NCBI RefSeq assembly: GCF_003116135.1
Contig: NZ_PDOA01000001.1
Span: 62,001-126,000, forward strand
Length of the DNA: 64,000 bases
Direction of reading: 5' to 3'
Origin: Teichococcus aestuarii
Lineage (GTDB): Bacteria > Pseudomonadota > Alphaproteobacteria > Acetobacterales > Acetobacteraceae
Each line of letters begins with the position of its first letter. Position 1 is the first letter of the stretch. Shown here one piece after another: positions 16,462 through 24,412 of this stretch. The notes beneath the pieces are model-generated. The model worked only from the letters and a program-made list of their open reading frames with translations, searched no databases and was not told where the DNA came from. Made by a program: the position numbers and the translations under genes.

Positions 16462-17561
16462 GGGGCGGTGTCCTCCCGGAACAGCAGGCTGGCATCGCCA
16501 TAGGAGTAGAAGCGGTAGCCCTGGGCGACGGCATGGGCATAGGCATCGCGCATCCGCGCCGTGCCGGCGAAGGCCGAGACCAGCATGAACAGGCTGGATT
16601 TCGGCAGGTGGAAATTGGTCAGCAGCAGGTCCGCCGAGCGGAACACATGCCCGGGCAGCAGGAAGATGTCCGTCAGGCCGCGAAAGGGATGGATGACGCC
16701 CTTCTCGTCCACCGCGCTCTCCAGCAGCCGCAGCGCGGTGGTGCCGATGGCGACGATGCGGCCACCCTTCGCCCGCGTCCCGTTGATGGCGGCGGCGGCG
16801 GCCTCGGTGATCTCGCCCCACTCGGCATGCAGCCTGTGCTCGCGCGGGTTCTCGGCGCGGATGGGCAAAAACGTGCCGGCGCCGACATGCAGCGTCAGCG
16901 AGACCTGCGCCACGCCGCGCGCCGCCAGCGCCGCCAGCAGGCGGGGGGTGAAGTGCAGGCTGGCGGTGGGCGCCGCCACCGCGCCGGGCTGCCGCGCGAA
17001 GATCGGCTGGTAGTCCTCCCGGTCCTCCGGGCGCGGGCCTTCGGGGCGGGCGATGTAGGGCGGCAGCGGGATCTCCCCCGCGCGCTCCAGCGCGGCGGCG
17101 AGCAGCCCCTGGTCGGGGCCGAAATCGAGCAGCACCGCGCCGCCCTCCTGCCGCTCCACCACGCGCGGCGCCAGCTCCGGCGCGCCCTCGATCGACAGGA
17201 TATCGCCGGGCCGCAGCTTCTTCGCGTTGCGGACCAGCGCGTGCCAGATGCCCCCCGCCTCGGCGCGGTTGAGCATGATTTCCAGCCGCGCCTCGCCGCG
17301 CCCGGCGCGCAGCCGCGCGGGGATGACGCGGGTGTCGTTCACCACCATCAGGTCGCCGGGGCGCAGCCAGTCCGGCAGCTCCAGCACGCCGGCATCGCGC
17401 ACGCCTTCGGGGGCGGCCACCAGCAGCCGCGCCGCGTCGCGCGGGCGGGCGGGGGACTGGGCGATCAGCGCCTCGGGCAGGGCGAAGTCGAAATCCTCCG
17501 CCCGCAGCTCGGGCTTTGGACCTGCATCCCGGCGGTCGGGAAGGGTGCTGGGCTGGGTCAT
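16458..17561 (-). CDS. queA: S-adenosylmethionine:tRNA ribosyltransferase-isomerase
   Basis: 367 residues. QueA transfers and isomerises the ribosyl group of SAM onto preQ1 in tRNA to give epoxyqueuosine. Family signatures seen are [13 protein letters not shown] near the N-terminus, [14 protein letters not shown]-like text ([15 protein letters not shown]), [17 protein letters not shown] and [19 protein letters not shown], ending with the [13 protein letters not shown] motif. The start [12 protein letters not shown] at 17561 has about 20 non-conserved residues before the conserved region; an upstream in-frame extension is low complexity and was not used. First gene of the queA-tgt-queF-queG operon; the divergent TPP-enzyme gene starts 133 bases away. 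Confidence 0.94.
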   Translation of the reverse strand: MTQPSTLPDRRDAGPKPELRAEDFDFALPEALIAQSPARPRDAARLLVAAPEGVRDAGVLELPDWLRPGDLMVVNDTRVIPARLRAGRGEARLEIMLNRAEAGGIWHALVRNAKKLRPGDILSIEGAPELAPRVVERQEGGAVLLDFGPDQGLLAAALERAGEIPLPPYIARPEGPRPEDREDYQPIFARQPGAVAAPTASLHFTPRLLAALAARGVAQVSLTLHVGAGTFLPIRAENPREHRLHAEWGEITEAAAAAINGTRAKGGRIVAIGTTALRLLESAVDEKGVIHPFRGLTDIFLLPGHVFRSADLLLTNFHLPKSSLFMLVSAFAGTARMRDAYAHAVAQGYRFYSYGDASLLFREDTAP

Positions 17562-17694
17562 GGGATGGCGGGGCGGTAGCGGAGGGGGGCGGCAAAGGCA
17601 AGCACGGGCTTCACATGGCAGGCCGGAGGGGTTGCCGGCGCCGCCACCCGGGGGCAGGCTGACCGCCCATGAGGAAACGGGAAGAAACGACGCC

Positions 17695-19365
17695 ATGAGC
17701 CTGAAAGGGTGGGAGTGGCTGGCGCGCAGCATCGCGCGCTCCGGCCAGAGCCATGTCTTCTTCATCGACGCCGTGCTGCGGCCGACGCTGATGGCGCTGG
17801 AGGAACAAGGGGTGCAGCCGGTGCTGGCGCACTCGGAAAAGGGCGCCGCCTACATGGCCGATGGCTATGCCCGCGTCTCGGGCCGGCCCGGCATCGTCGC
17901 CGCGCAGTCGGTGGGCGCGGCCAACCTGGCGGCGGCGCTGCAGGATGCCTGGCTCGGCCGCGTGCCGATGCTGGCGCTGACCGGCCGCAAGCCGCCCCAC
18001 GCGCAGCACCGCAACGCCTACCAGGAGGTGGCGCACGCGCCGCTCTTCGCCCCCGTCACCAAGGCGGGCATGGCGGTGGAGGCGGCCTCCGACCTGCCGC
18101 GCCTGTTCCGCCAGGGCTGGGCCGCCGCCACCGCCGCGCCGCCGCGCCCGGTGCATCTCGACCTGAACGGGCTGATGGCCGAGATCGTCGAGCAGGGCGA
18201 CACCGGCGCCGAGGCGGCCGACCTTTCCGCCTGGACCGCGCCGCGCCACCGCCCCGTGGCCGATGCGGGCGACGTGGCGCGCCTCGCCCGCCGCCTGCTG
18301 GAGGAGCCGCGAATCGCCATCGTCGCCGGCGACGGCGCGGCGCTCTCCGGCTGCGGGGCGGAGCTGCTGGAGCTGGCCACGCGCCTCCAGGCGCCGGTCG
18401 CCACCAGCCTCGGCGCGCGCGGGCTGGTGCCGACGCGGCACCGGCTGCATGTCGGCGTCGTCGGCAGCTATTCGGCGCCGCCGGCCAACAAGGTGGTGCA
18501 TGGCGCCGGGCTGGTGCTGATGGTGGGAAGCGACGGCGGCGACCAGGTGACCCATGCCTGGCGCGTGCCCGCGCCCGGCACGCCCATCGTGCAGATCGAC
18601 GCCGACCCGCTGGAGCTGGACCGCTGCCCGGCGGAGATCTCCGTCTGCGGCGACCCGCGCGCGACGCTGGAGGCGCTGCTGGAGGTGCTCGGCACGCCGG
18701 AGCGCAACAGCGCCTTCCTCGACGAGGCCGCCGCCCTGGTGGCGGCGTGGCGGCAGGAGATGGCGCCGCGCCTGGCCAGCGACGAGACGCCGATCGACCC
18801 CGCCCGGCTCTGTGCCGAGATCTCCGCCGCCCTGCCGGAGGATGGCATCCTGGTGGCCGATACCGGCTATTCCGGCATCTGGACCGGCACGCTCATCGAG
18901 TTCAACGGCACGGGGCAGCAATATCTCCGCGCCGCCGGCTCGCTGGGCTGGGCCTTCCCGGCCGCGCTCGGCGCCAAATGCGCGGCGGGCGCGCGCAAGG
19001 TGGTCTGCTACAGCGGCGACGGCGCGCTCTACTACCACCTCACCGAGCTGGAGACGGCCAAGCGCCGCGGCATCGCGGTGACGCTGGTGGTGAACAACAA
19101 CCAGGGCTTCGGCCAGGGCTGGCCCAACCTGGTGCGCGCCGCCGGCAACCGGCCTGAGGTGGCGGGCACGCTGCTGCGCTTCGGCGCGCACACCGATTTC
19201 TGCGCGCTCGCCGCCGGCTTCGGCCTGCGCGGCATCCGCGTCGAGCGGCCGGAGCAGATCGGCCCCGCCCTGCGCGAGGCGATGGCATCGGACGAGACGG
19301 TGGTGGTGGAGGTGATGACCGGCATCGACCACCGCGCGCCCGAGCCCTGGACCCCGGAAGGCTGA
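17695..19365 (+). CDS. Thiamine-pyrophosphate-dependent enzyme (acetolactate synthase-like)
   Basis: 556 residues. The catalytic Glu of the N-terminal pyrimidine-binding domain is in HSEKGAAYMADGYAR, the central FAD/Rossmann-like domain follows, and the C-terminal TPP motif runs from GDGALYYHLTELETA to VVNNNQGFGQGW, matching the GDG-N pattern. The family includes acetolactate synthase, benzoylformate decarboxylase, glyoxylate carboligase and sulfoacetaldehyde acetyltransferase; none is a clear match. No small regulatory subunit is adjacent, so a biosynthetic IlvB role is unlikely. It starts an operon with a 3-hydroxyacyl-CoA dehydrogenase-like gene and an SDR. ATG 17695 is preceded by a purine-rich GGGAAGAAA. 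Confidence 0.82.
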   Translation: MSLKGWEWLARSIARSGQSHVFFIDAVLRPTLMALEEQGVQPVLAHSEKGAAYMADGYARVSGRPGIVAAQSVGAANLAAALQDAWLGRVPMLALTGRKPPHAQHRNAYQEVAHAPLFAPVTKAGMAVEAASDLPRLFRQGWAAATAAPPRPVHLDLNGLMAEIVEQGDTGAEAADLSAWTAPRHRPVADAGDVARLARRLLEEPRIAIVAGDGAALSGCGAELLELATRLQAPVATSLGARGLVPTRHRLHVGVVGSYSAPPANKVVHGAGLVLMVGSDGGDQVTHAWRVPAPGTPIVQIDADPLELDRCPAEISVCGDPRATLEALLEVLGTPERNSAFLDEAAALVAAWRQEMAPRLASDETPIDPARLCAEISAALPEDGILVADTGYSGIWTGTLIEFNGTGQQYLRAAGSLGWAFPAALGAKCAAGARKVVCYSGDGALYYHLTELETAKRRGIAVTLVVNNNQGFGQGWPNLVRAAGNRPEVAGTLLRFGAHTDFCALAAGFGLRGIRVERPEQIGPALREAMASDETVVVEVMTGIDHRAPEPWTPEG

Positions 19366-19370
19366 ACCCC

Positions 19371-20354
19371 ATGAACATCGCCATCATCGGCGCCGGGCTG
19401 ATGGGCCATGCGCTGGCGCTGGTCTTCGCTATCGGCGGCCACCGCGTGACGCTGACCGACACCAGCGCCGAGGCGCTGGCCCGTGCGCCTGGGCTGATGG
19501 AGAAGGCCCGCGCCACGCTGGAGGCCGCCGGCGAGGCGGGCGGCCTCTCGGCGGAGGATCTGCGCGCCCGCGTCACGCTACACGAGGGTCTCGCCGCCAC
19601 GGTGGCCGAGGCGGGGCTGGTGATCGAGGCCATCATCGAGAAGCCCGATCCGAAGCGCGCCCTCTACGCCGAGCTGGACCGGCTGATGCCGGAGGAGGCC
19701 ATCCTCGCCAGCAACACCTCCTATCTCGACGTCTTCCCGCTGATGCCGGCCCGCCGCCTGAAGCGCGCCATCATCATGCACTGGTACACGCCGCCCTATC
19801 TCGTCGACCTCGTCGATCTCGTCGGCAGCCCGGAATGCCCGGAGGCGCTGCTGGAGGAGGTGCGCGCCATGCTCGCCGCCATGGGCAAGGTGCCGCTGGT
19901 GATGCGCCGCTTCCTGCCCGGCTACATCGCCAACCGGCTGCAGTCGGCGCTCTCCCTCGAATGCTACCGGCTGATGGACGAGGGCTACGCCACGCCGCAG
20001 GAGATCGACGAGGCGATCATCCACGGCCTCGCGCTGCGGATGCTGCTGCTCGGCCAGATGGCCAAGGGCGATCTCACCGGCCTGCCGCTCTCCGCCCAGG
20101 CGCTGGCCAACCGCATGTACACGCCGCCCACGCCGAGCGGCCACAGCACCACGCTGGACGCCGCGCTGGCCGAGGGCCGCACCGGCGTCATGGCCGGGCG
20201 CGGCCTCTACGACTGGGGCCCCCCGGGGGAGGATTACGATCCCGCCGCCATCCTGGCCGAGCGGGACCGCCGGCTGCTCGCCCTCAAGCGCGCCTTCCGC
20301 GCGATCGGCCCGATGGCCGGATACGCGCATTCGCCCAGCAAGGAGCCCACATGA
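19371..20354 (+). CDS. 3-hydroxyacyl-CoA dehydrogenase family protein
   Basis: 327 residues. The NAD-binding motif IAIIGAGLMGHALALVFA opens the protein, EAIIEKPDPKRALYAELD and ASNTSYLDVFPL follow, and the catalytic His region reads IMHWYTPPYLVDLVDLV; the C-terminal all-helical dimerisation domain starts with RFLPGYIANRLQ. Length and the HWYTPP text (rather than HFFNPA) suggest a subgroup acting on small free acids, such as L-gulonate or carnitine-type dehydrogenases, rather than fatty acyl-CoA. It starts 5 bases after the TPP enzyme and overlaps the SDR by 4 bases, so the three probably act on one substrate. Confidence 0.83.
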   Translation: MNIAIIGAGLMGHALALVFAIGGHRVTLTDTSAEALARAPGLMEKARATLEAAGEAGGLSAEDLRARVTLHEGLAATVAEAGLVIEAIIEKPDPKRALYAELDRLMPEEAILASNTSYLDVFPLMPARRLKRAIIMHWYTPPYLVDLVDLVGSPECPEALLEEVRAMLAAMGKVPLVMRRFLPGYIANRLQSALSLECYRLMDEGYATPQEIDEAIIHGLALRMLLLGQMAKGDLTGLPLSAQALANRMYTPPTPSGHSTTLDAALAEGRTGVMAGRGLYDWGPPGEDYDPAAILAERDRRLLALKRAFRAIGPMAGYAHSPSKEPT

Positions 20355-21124
20355 TCCGCTACGAACTCTCCGGCCGCACGGCGCTGGTGACGGGGGGCGC
20401 CTCCGGCATCGGCCTCGCCACGGTGAAGCTGCTGGCCGAGGGCGGCTGCCGCGTCGCCATCAACCACCTGGCCGGCGACCCGCGCGGCGCCCAGGTGGTG
20501 GCCGAGCTGCGCGCCGCCGGCCATGACGTGCTCTCCGCCCCCGGCAATGTGGGCGACGCGGCGGACGGACCGCGCATGGTGGAGCAGGCGGTGGCCGATC
20601 TCGGCGGGCGGCTGGACTTCCTGGTGAACAACGCCGGCACCCCCGGCACCAGCAGCCTGATCCCGCCCTCCGCACTGGAGCGGCTGACCGAGGAACTGTG
20701 GCAGACGGTGCTGCAGGTGAACCTGCTCGGCGTGTTCCGCTGCGCCAAGGCGGCGGCGCCGGCGCTGAAGGCGGCGCGCGGGGCCATCGTCAACGTCGCC
20801 TCCATCGCCGGGCTCGACAGCCCCGGCAGCTCGATGGCCTATGGCGCCACCAAGGCCGGCGTCGTCAGCCTGACCAAGAATCTGGCGCGTGGCCTGGCGC
20901 CCGAGGTGCGGGTGAACGCGGTGGCGCCGGGCGCGGTCGATTCCTCCTGGATGGTGGAATGGACGGAGGAGCGCCGCGCGGCCTCGGCCAACAAGGCGCT
21001 GCTCAAGCGCCGCTGCCAGCCGGAGGACCTGGCCGAGGTCATCGGCTTCCTGCTCGCGGGGGCGGCGATGGTGACGGGGCAGACCGTGGTGGTCGATGGC
21101 GGGCTGACGCTGGAATCGCGCTGA
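20351..21124 (+). CDS. SDR-family NAD(P)-dependent oxidoreductase
   Basis: 257 residues, classical SDR. TGGASGIG is the nucleotide-binding loop, NNAGTPGTS the structural motif, VNVASIAG holds the catalytic Ser and YGATKAG the Tyr-Lys pair. The C-terminus VTGQTVVVDGG is also canonical. Third gene of the operon with the TPP enzyme and the 3-hydroxyacyl-CoA dehydrogenase-like protein (4-base ATGA overlap). Substrate unknown; a short-chain hydroxy or keto acid/sugar derivative is likely from its partners. Confidence 0.87.
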   Translation: MIRYELSGRTALVTGGASGIGLATVKLLAEGGCRVAINHLAGDPRGAQVVAELRAAGHDVLSAPGNVGDAADGPRMVEQAVADLGGRLDFLVNNAGTPGTSSLIPPSALERLTEELWQTVLQVNLLGVFRCAKAAAPALKAARGAIVNVASIAGLDSPGSSMAYGATKAGVVSLTKNLARGLAPEVRVNAVAPGAVDSSWMVEWTEERRAASANKALLKRRCQPEDLAEVIGFLLAGAAMVTGQTVVVDGGLTLESR

Positions 21125-21264
21125 GGCCGCCAGGCGCGCGCCGTCGCGGGCCGGACATGGAAAGTTCTTGCCGCGCCGGCGCGCCGCCAGCCATGGGCGG
21201 ATTGCCTTCCGCCATGGCCTGGGCTTCCCTGCGCCGTGGCATGGCCGGGGAGAGATTCCGCCGC

Positions 21265-22284
21265 ATGATCGATGCGCCCGCCATCAGGCCGCCTCGCGGC
21301 TACGGCCTGATCTGGGGATGGCACCCGGACAGCGACGCGCCGCTCGACGAGGCGGCCGTCGATGCGCTGCTGCGGCGGCACCCCGAGGGGGGCGGCCTGT
21401 GGCTGCACCTCGACCTGACCGACACCCGCGCCCGGCCCTTCCTGCAATCCCTGGCCACCCAGGCCCCGCGCGCGCTGCCGCCCTTCGCCGTGGAGGCGCT
21501 GCTGGAGCGGGCCGAGGCGCCGCACCTGGAACTCCGCGAGGGCGTGCTGTCCGGCGCGGTGCCGGATTTCCACCACGATGACGGGGCGGAGCCCGACCCG
21601 CAGCGGATGGGGCTGCTGACCGTGGCGCTGACGCCGGCGCTGCTGATCACCGCGCGGCGGCATCCGATGCGGGCGACGCATCACCGCGGCATCGTGGCCA
21701 TGCCGGGCGCCGAGCCGGCGGCGCGCTGGGACAGCATCCTGCGCGAGGTGCTGGCCGGCGTCGGGCGCTGCGGCGCCGGCATCGCGGCGCAACTGAACCG
21801 GATTGAGGAGGAGCTGCTGCGGGGCGAGGATGACCGCCGCGCGGAGCTTTCCGGCCTGCGCCGCGCGGCGCTGCTGCTGCACCGGCGCATCGAGCCGCTG
21901 GCCCTGGCCTATGAGGAGCTGGCCGAGGCGCCCGGCGGCTGGCTGGAGGCCGCCGGCCATGCGCCGGCGCTGATGGAACGCCGGCTCCGCATGGCGCTGC
22001 GCGTGACCCAGGGCCTGCAGGACCGTGGCCGCATCGCCCAGGACGAGCTGGCCTCGCTGGTCGCCGGTGAGGCCAACCGGCGCCTGCTGGTGCTGTCGAT
22101 CCTGACCGCCCTGCTGCTGCCGCCCAGCCTCATCGCCGGCATCTTCGGCATGAACACCACGGATCTGCCCGGCACCGAGGCAGCGGGCGGCTTCTGGTGG
22201 GCGCTGGGTGCCATCCTGGCCTCGGCCGTGCTGGCGCTGGGGCTGATGCTCGGCCTCGGTATCCTCGGGCGGCGGCGCCGGTAG
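21265..22284 (+). CDS. CorA/ZntB-type divalent metal transporter
   Basis: 339 residues. A cytoplasmic N-terminal alpha/beta domain is followed by a long helix and two C-terminal membrane helices; the first ends in the selectivity motif GMN within IAGIFGMNTTDLPG, and the second is WALGAILASAVLALGLMLG. The tail is Arg-rich and cytoplasmic. CorA-like proteins form pentameric Mg, Co or Zn channels; the length and weak N-terminus resemble ZntB more than classical CorA, but ion identity is not decidable. The start at 21265 (MIDAPAIRPP) follows GGGAGA; another ATG at 21241 in frame is possible. Confidence 0.82.
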   Translation: MIDAPAIRPPRGYGLIWGWHPDSDAPLDEAAVDALLRRHPEGGGLWLHLDLTDTRARPFLQSLATQAPRALPPFAVEALLERAEAPHLELREGVLSGAVPDFHHDDGAEPDPQRMGLLTVALTPALLITARRHPMRATHHRGIVAMPGAEPAARWDSILREVLAGVGRCGAGIAAQLNRIEEELLRGEDDRRAELSGLRRAALLLHRRIEPLALAYEELAEAPGGWLEAAGHAPALMERRLRMALRVTQGLQDRGRIAQDELASLVAGEANRRLLVLSILTALLLPPSLIAGIFGMNTTDLPGTEAAGGFWWALGAILASAVLALGLMLGLGILGRRRR

Positions 22285-22303
22285 TTCCCGGCGCGCGCTT
22301 CCC

Positions 22304-22341
22304 GGTCCATGCTCGCTGGTCCATGCTGGCCGGTCCATGCT
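22304..22341 (+). repeat. Three 14-bp direct repeats (iterons) GGTCCATGCT-N4
   Basis: The 10-mer GGTCCATGCT occurs at 22304-22313, 22318-22327 and 22332-22341, exactly 14 bases apart, with different 4-base spacers (CGCT, GGCC). The array lies between the transporter stop and the amidohydrolase gene and ends 5 bases before a sigma-54-like promoter. It is a likely binding site for a regulator; each copy also creates a non-functional ATG. Confidence 0.75.
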
Positions 22342-22345
22342 GCTC

Positions 22346-22359
22346 GGCACGGCTCTTGC
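22346..22359 (+). promoter_or_regulatory. Possible sigma-54 (RpoN) promoter before the M20 amidohydrolase
   Basis: GGCACG (22346-22351), a 4-base spacer, then TTGC (22356-22359) match the -24/-12 consensus TGGCACG-N4-TTGCW, with exactly 10 bases between the invariant GG and GC. Transcription would start near 22371, about 41 bases before the ATG at 22412. Chance matches are possible in GC-rich DNA. Confidence 0.45.
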
Positions 22360-22411
22360 GAGAAAGCCCGACAGCCAGACCTTCCCAATCCTGACCTCGC
22401 CGGATGAGACC

Positions 22412-23620
22412 ATGCCCCAGACCGATTCCGCCCGCTTCCTCCAGGACCTGCACGAACTGCGCCGGATCGGCGCGTTCAGGACCGGCGTGCACCGCCCGAC
22501 CTACTCGCCGCAGGACATGGAATCCCGCCGCTGGCTGATGCGGCAGATGGAGGAGGTGGGGCTGGAGGCCTCGATCGACGGCATCGGCAATGTCTTCGGC
22601 CGGCACAAGGGGGCGGGGCCGCACCTGCTGGTCGGCAGCCATATCGAGAGCCAGAACGAGGCCGGCTGGCTGGATGGCGCGCTCGGCGTGGTGGCGGGGC
22701 TGGCGCTGGCCCGCGCCGGCCTGCCCGTCGATGTCTGCGCCTTCGCCGACGAGGAAGGGCATTTCGAGGGCGGCTTCCTCGGCAGCCGCTCGATCATCGG
22801 CGAACTCTCCGAGGAGGAGATCGACCGCAGCCGCAACCGCACCGACGGCACGCCGCTGCGCGCGGCGCTGAAGGCGGCCGGGCTGGAGGGCCTGCCGCGC
22901 CTGCGGATCGACCCGGCCCGCTACAAGGGCTTCTTCGAGATGCATATCGAGCAGGGCACGCAGCTCGAGCGGGCCGGGCTTCAGGTCGGTGTCGTCAGCG
23001 GCATCGTCGCCATCTGGCAGTGGCGGCTGCTGGTGGAGGGGCAGCAGGACCATGCGGGCGGCACCACCATGGCCGAGCGGCGCGATGCGGGGCTCACGGC
23101 GGTGCGCCTGCTCGCCGCCATCGACGCCGAGTTCCCGCGCTTCTGCGGCGAGCGCAGCACCTGGACCACGGGGCGCATCACGCTGGAGCCGGGCGCCCCC
23201 AGCATCATCCCCGGCCGGGCCGACGTGCTGTTCCAGTTCCGCGACGTGTCGATGGACAGGCTGCGCGAGATGGAGGCGGGGCTGCGCAGGCTGGTGCAGG
23301 AGAGCAACCGCCGCGAGCGCTGCGAGACCACGCTGGTCAGCGTCGCCAAGGCCACCCCCGCGCTGTGCGACGAGGGGATGATGCGCGCCCTCTCGGCCGC
23401 GGCCGAGGCGCTGGCCCCGGGCGCCTGGCAGGTGATGCCGAGCGGCGCCGGGCACGACGCGCAGTACATCGCCAAGGTGATGCCGGCGGCGATGATGTTC
23501 GTCCCCTCCATCGGCGGCATCAGCCACCACTGGGCGGAGGACACGAAGGAGGAGGATCTGGCGCTCGGCATCGAGGTCCTGGCGGAGGCGGCGGCGCGCT
23601 TCCTGGCCGGCTCGAACTGA
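22412..23620 (+). CDS. M20-family Zn-dependent amidohydrolase (hydantoinase/carbamoylase type)
   Basis: 402 residues, typical of N-carbamoyl-amino-acid, ureidoglycolate and allantoate amidohydrolases. Metal ligands are visible in GSHIESQNEAGWLDGALGV, FADEEGHFEGG and EMHIEQG, and the dimer-interface motifs GAGHDAQ and SHHWAED are present. These enzymes release ammonia/CO2 from carbamoyl or ureido groups. The start MPQTDSARF is chosen because upstream residues derive from the iteron/promoter region. It stands alone on its strand (the next gene converges). A sigma-54-like promoter upstream would fit nitrogen scavenging. Specific substrate unknown. Confidence 0.85.
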   Translation: MPQTDSARFLQDLHELRRIGAFRTGVHRPTYSPQDMESRRWLMRQMEEVGLEASIDGIGNVFGRHKGAGPHLLVGSHIESQNEAGWLDGALGVVAGLALARAGLPVDVCAFADEEGHFEGGFLGSRSIIGELSEEEIDRSRNRTDGTPLRAALKAAGLEGLPRLRIDPARYKGFFEMHIEQGTQLERAGLQVGVVSGIVAIWQWRLLVEGQQDHAGGTTMAERRDAGLTAVRLLAAIDAEFPRFCGERSTWTTGRITLEPGAPSIIPGRADVLFQFRDVSMDRLREMEAGLRRLVQESNRRERCETTLVSVAKATPALCDEGMMRALSAAAEALAPGAWQVMPSGAGHDAQYIAKVMPAAMMFVPSIGGISHHWAEDTKEEDLALGIEVLAEAAARFLAGSN

Positions 23621-23641
23621 GGCGAGGCCGGCGGCGGGCCT

Positions 23642-24412
23642 TCAGTCCGCCGCCGTCACGCGGCGGGCGATGCCGCCCGCCAGCACCTCGGCCATGCACT
23701 GGTAGCCAAGGTCGTTCATGTGGAAGCCGTCGGCCGAGAGCATCAGCACCGGCTGCGGCAGCGCCTGCCAGAAGCGCATGATGGTGTAGCGCCGCATCAG
23801 CGGCAGCCGCTTCTCCGCCGCCACGGCGGCGATGCCCTCGACGAAATCCTCGTAGCGGTCGGCGTCGCGGATGCCGGGGAAGGATTGCGGGTCGATCAGC
23901 ACCAGGTCGAGCCCGCGCCGCTGCACCAGCTCCACCCCCTCGCGCAGCACCTGGGTGAAGGCCTGGGGGGTGATGCCGCGCAGCGCGTCGTTGGTGCCGA
24001 GCTGCCACAGCACCACGTCCGGCTGCCACTCCTCCACCGAGACGCGCATGCGGGCCAGGGTGGTGGAGGCCACCTCGCCACCCACGCCGTTGTTGCGCAC
24101 CGTCACCGCGATGCCGGGCAGCAGCCGCTCCAGCGCCGCCTTCAGCCGCGGCGGATAGGCATGGCTGGGGGAGGAGGCCCCCGCCCCCGCCGTGGTGGAG
24201 GAGCCGATGGCCAGGATGCGGATGGGCCGCTTCTCCTGCAGCAGCCCGGCCATGCGCGGCAGGGGGCGGCCGAGGTCGCGCAACTCGTCCGGCACGGTGC
24301 AGGCGGCGGGGACGTTGTCGGTGCCGACCGGCGGCGGCGCCTGGCCCCGGGCGGGGGCCGCCGCCAGCAGCGCGGCGCCGATCAGCGCCGCCATTCTCCG
24401 GCCGGCCCGCAT
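23642..24412 (-). CDS. Exported SGNH/GDSL-type hydrolase
   Basis: 256 residues. An N-terminal signal peptide (RAGRRMAALIGAALLAAAPARG) precedes the SGNH domain: block I IGSSTTAGAG (Ser), block II NNGVGGE (Gly), block III QLGTND (Asn) and block V DGFHMNDLGYQ (Asp-His). It likely removes acyl or acetyl groups from an extracytoplasmic carbohydrate. The start codon shares one base with the stop of the OpgC-like acyltransferase (TGATG), so the two are translationally coupled. Acyltransferase plus esterase in one operon suggests substituents added and trimmed on the same glycan. It converges with the amidohydrolase gene. Confidence 0.83.
   Translation of the reverse strand: MRAGRRMAALIGAALLAAAPARGQAPPPVGTDNVPAACTVPDELRDLGRPLPRMAGLLQEKRPIRILAIGSSTTAGAGASSPSHAYPPRLKAALERLLPGIAVTVRNNGVGGEVASTTLARMRVSVEEWQPDVVLWQLGTNDALRGITPQAFTQVLREGVELVQRRGLDLVLIDPQSFPGIRDADRYEDFVEGIAAVAAEKRLPLMRRYTIMRFWQALPQPVLMLSADGFHMNDLGYQCMAEVLAGGIARRVTAAD

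Noticed and set aside
17562-17694. Sigma-54 promoter for the TPP operon (TGGCAGG ... TTGC)
   Set aside because: The GG-to-GC distance is 15 rather than 10 bases.
20698-21264. Upstream extension of the CorA-like frame
   Set aside because: It runs inside the SDR gene in another frame and has no conserved CorA residues; the start near 21265 fits the family.
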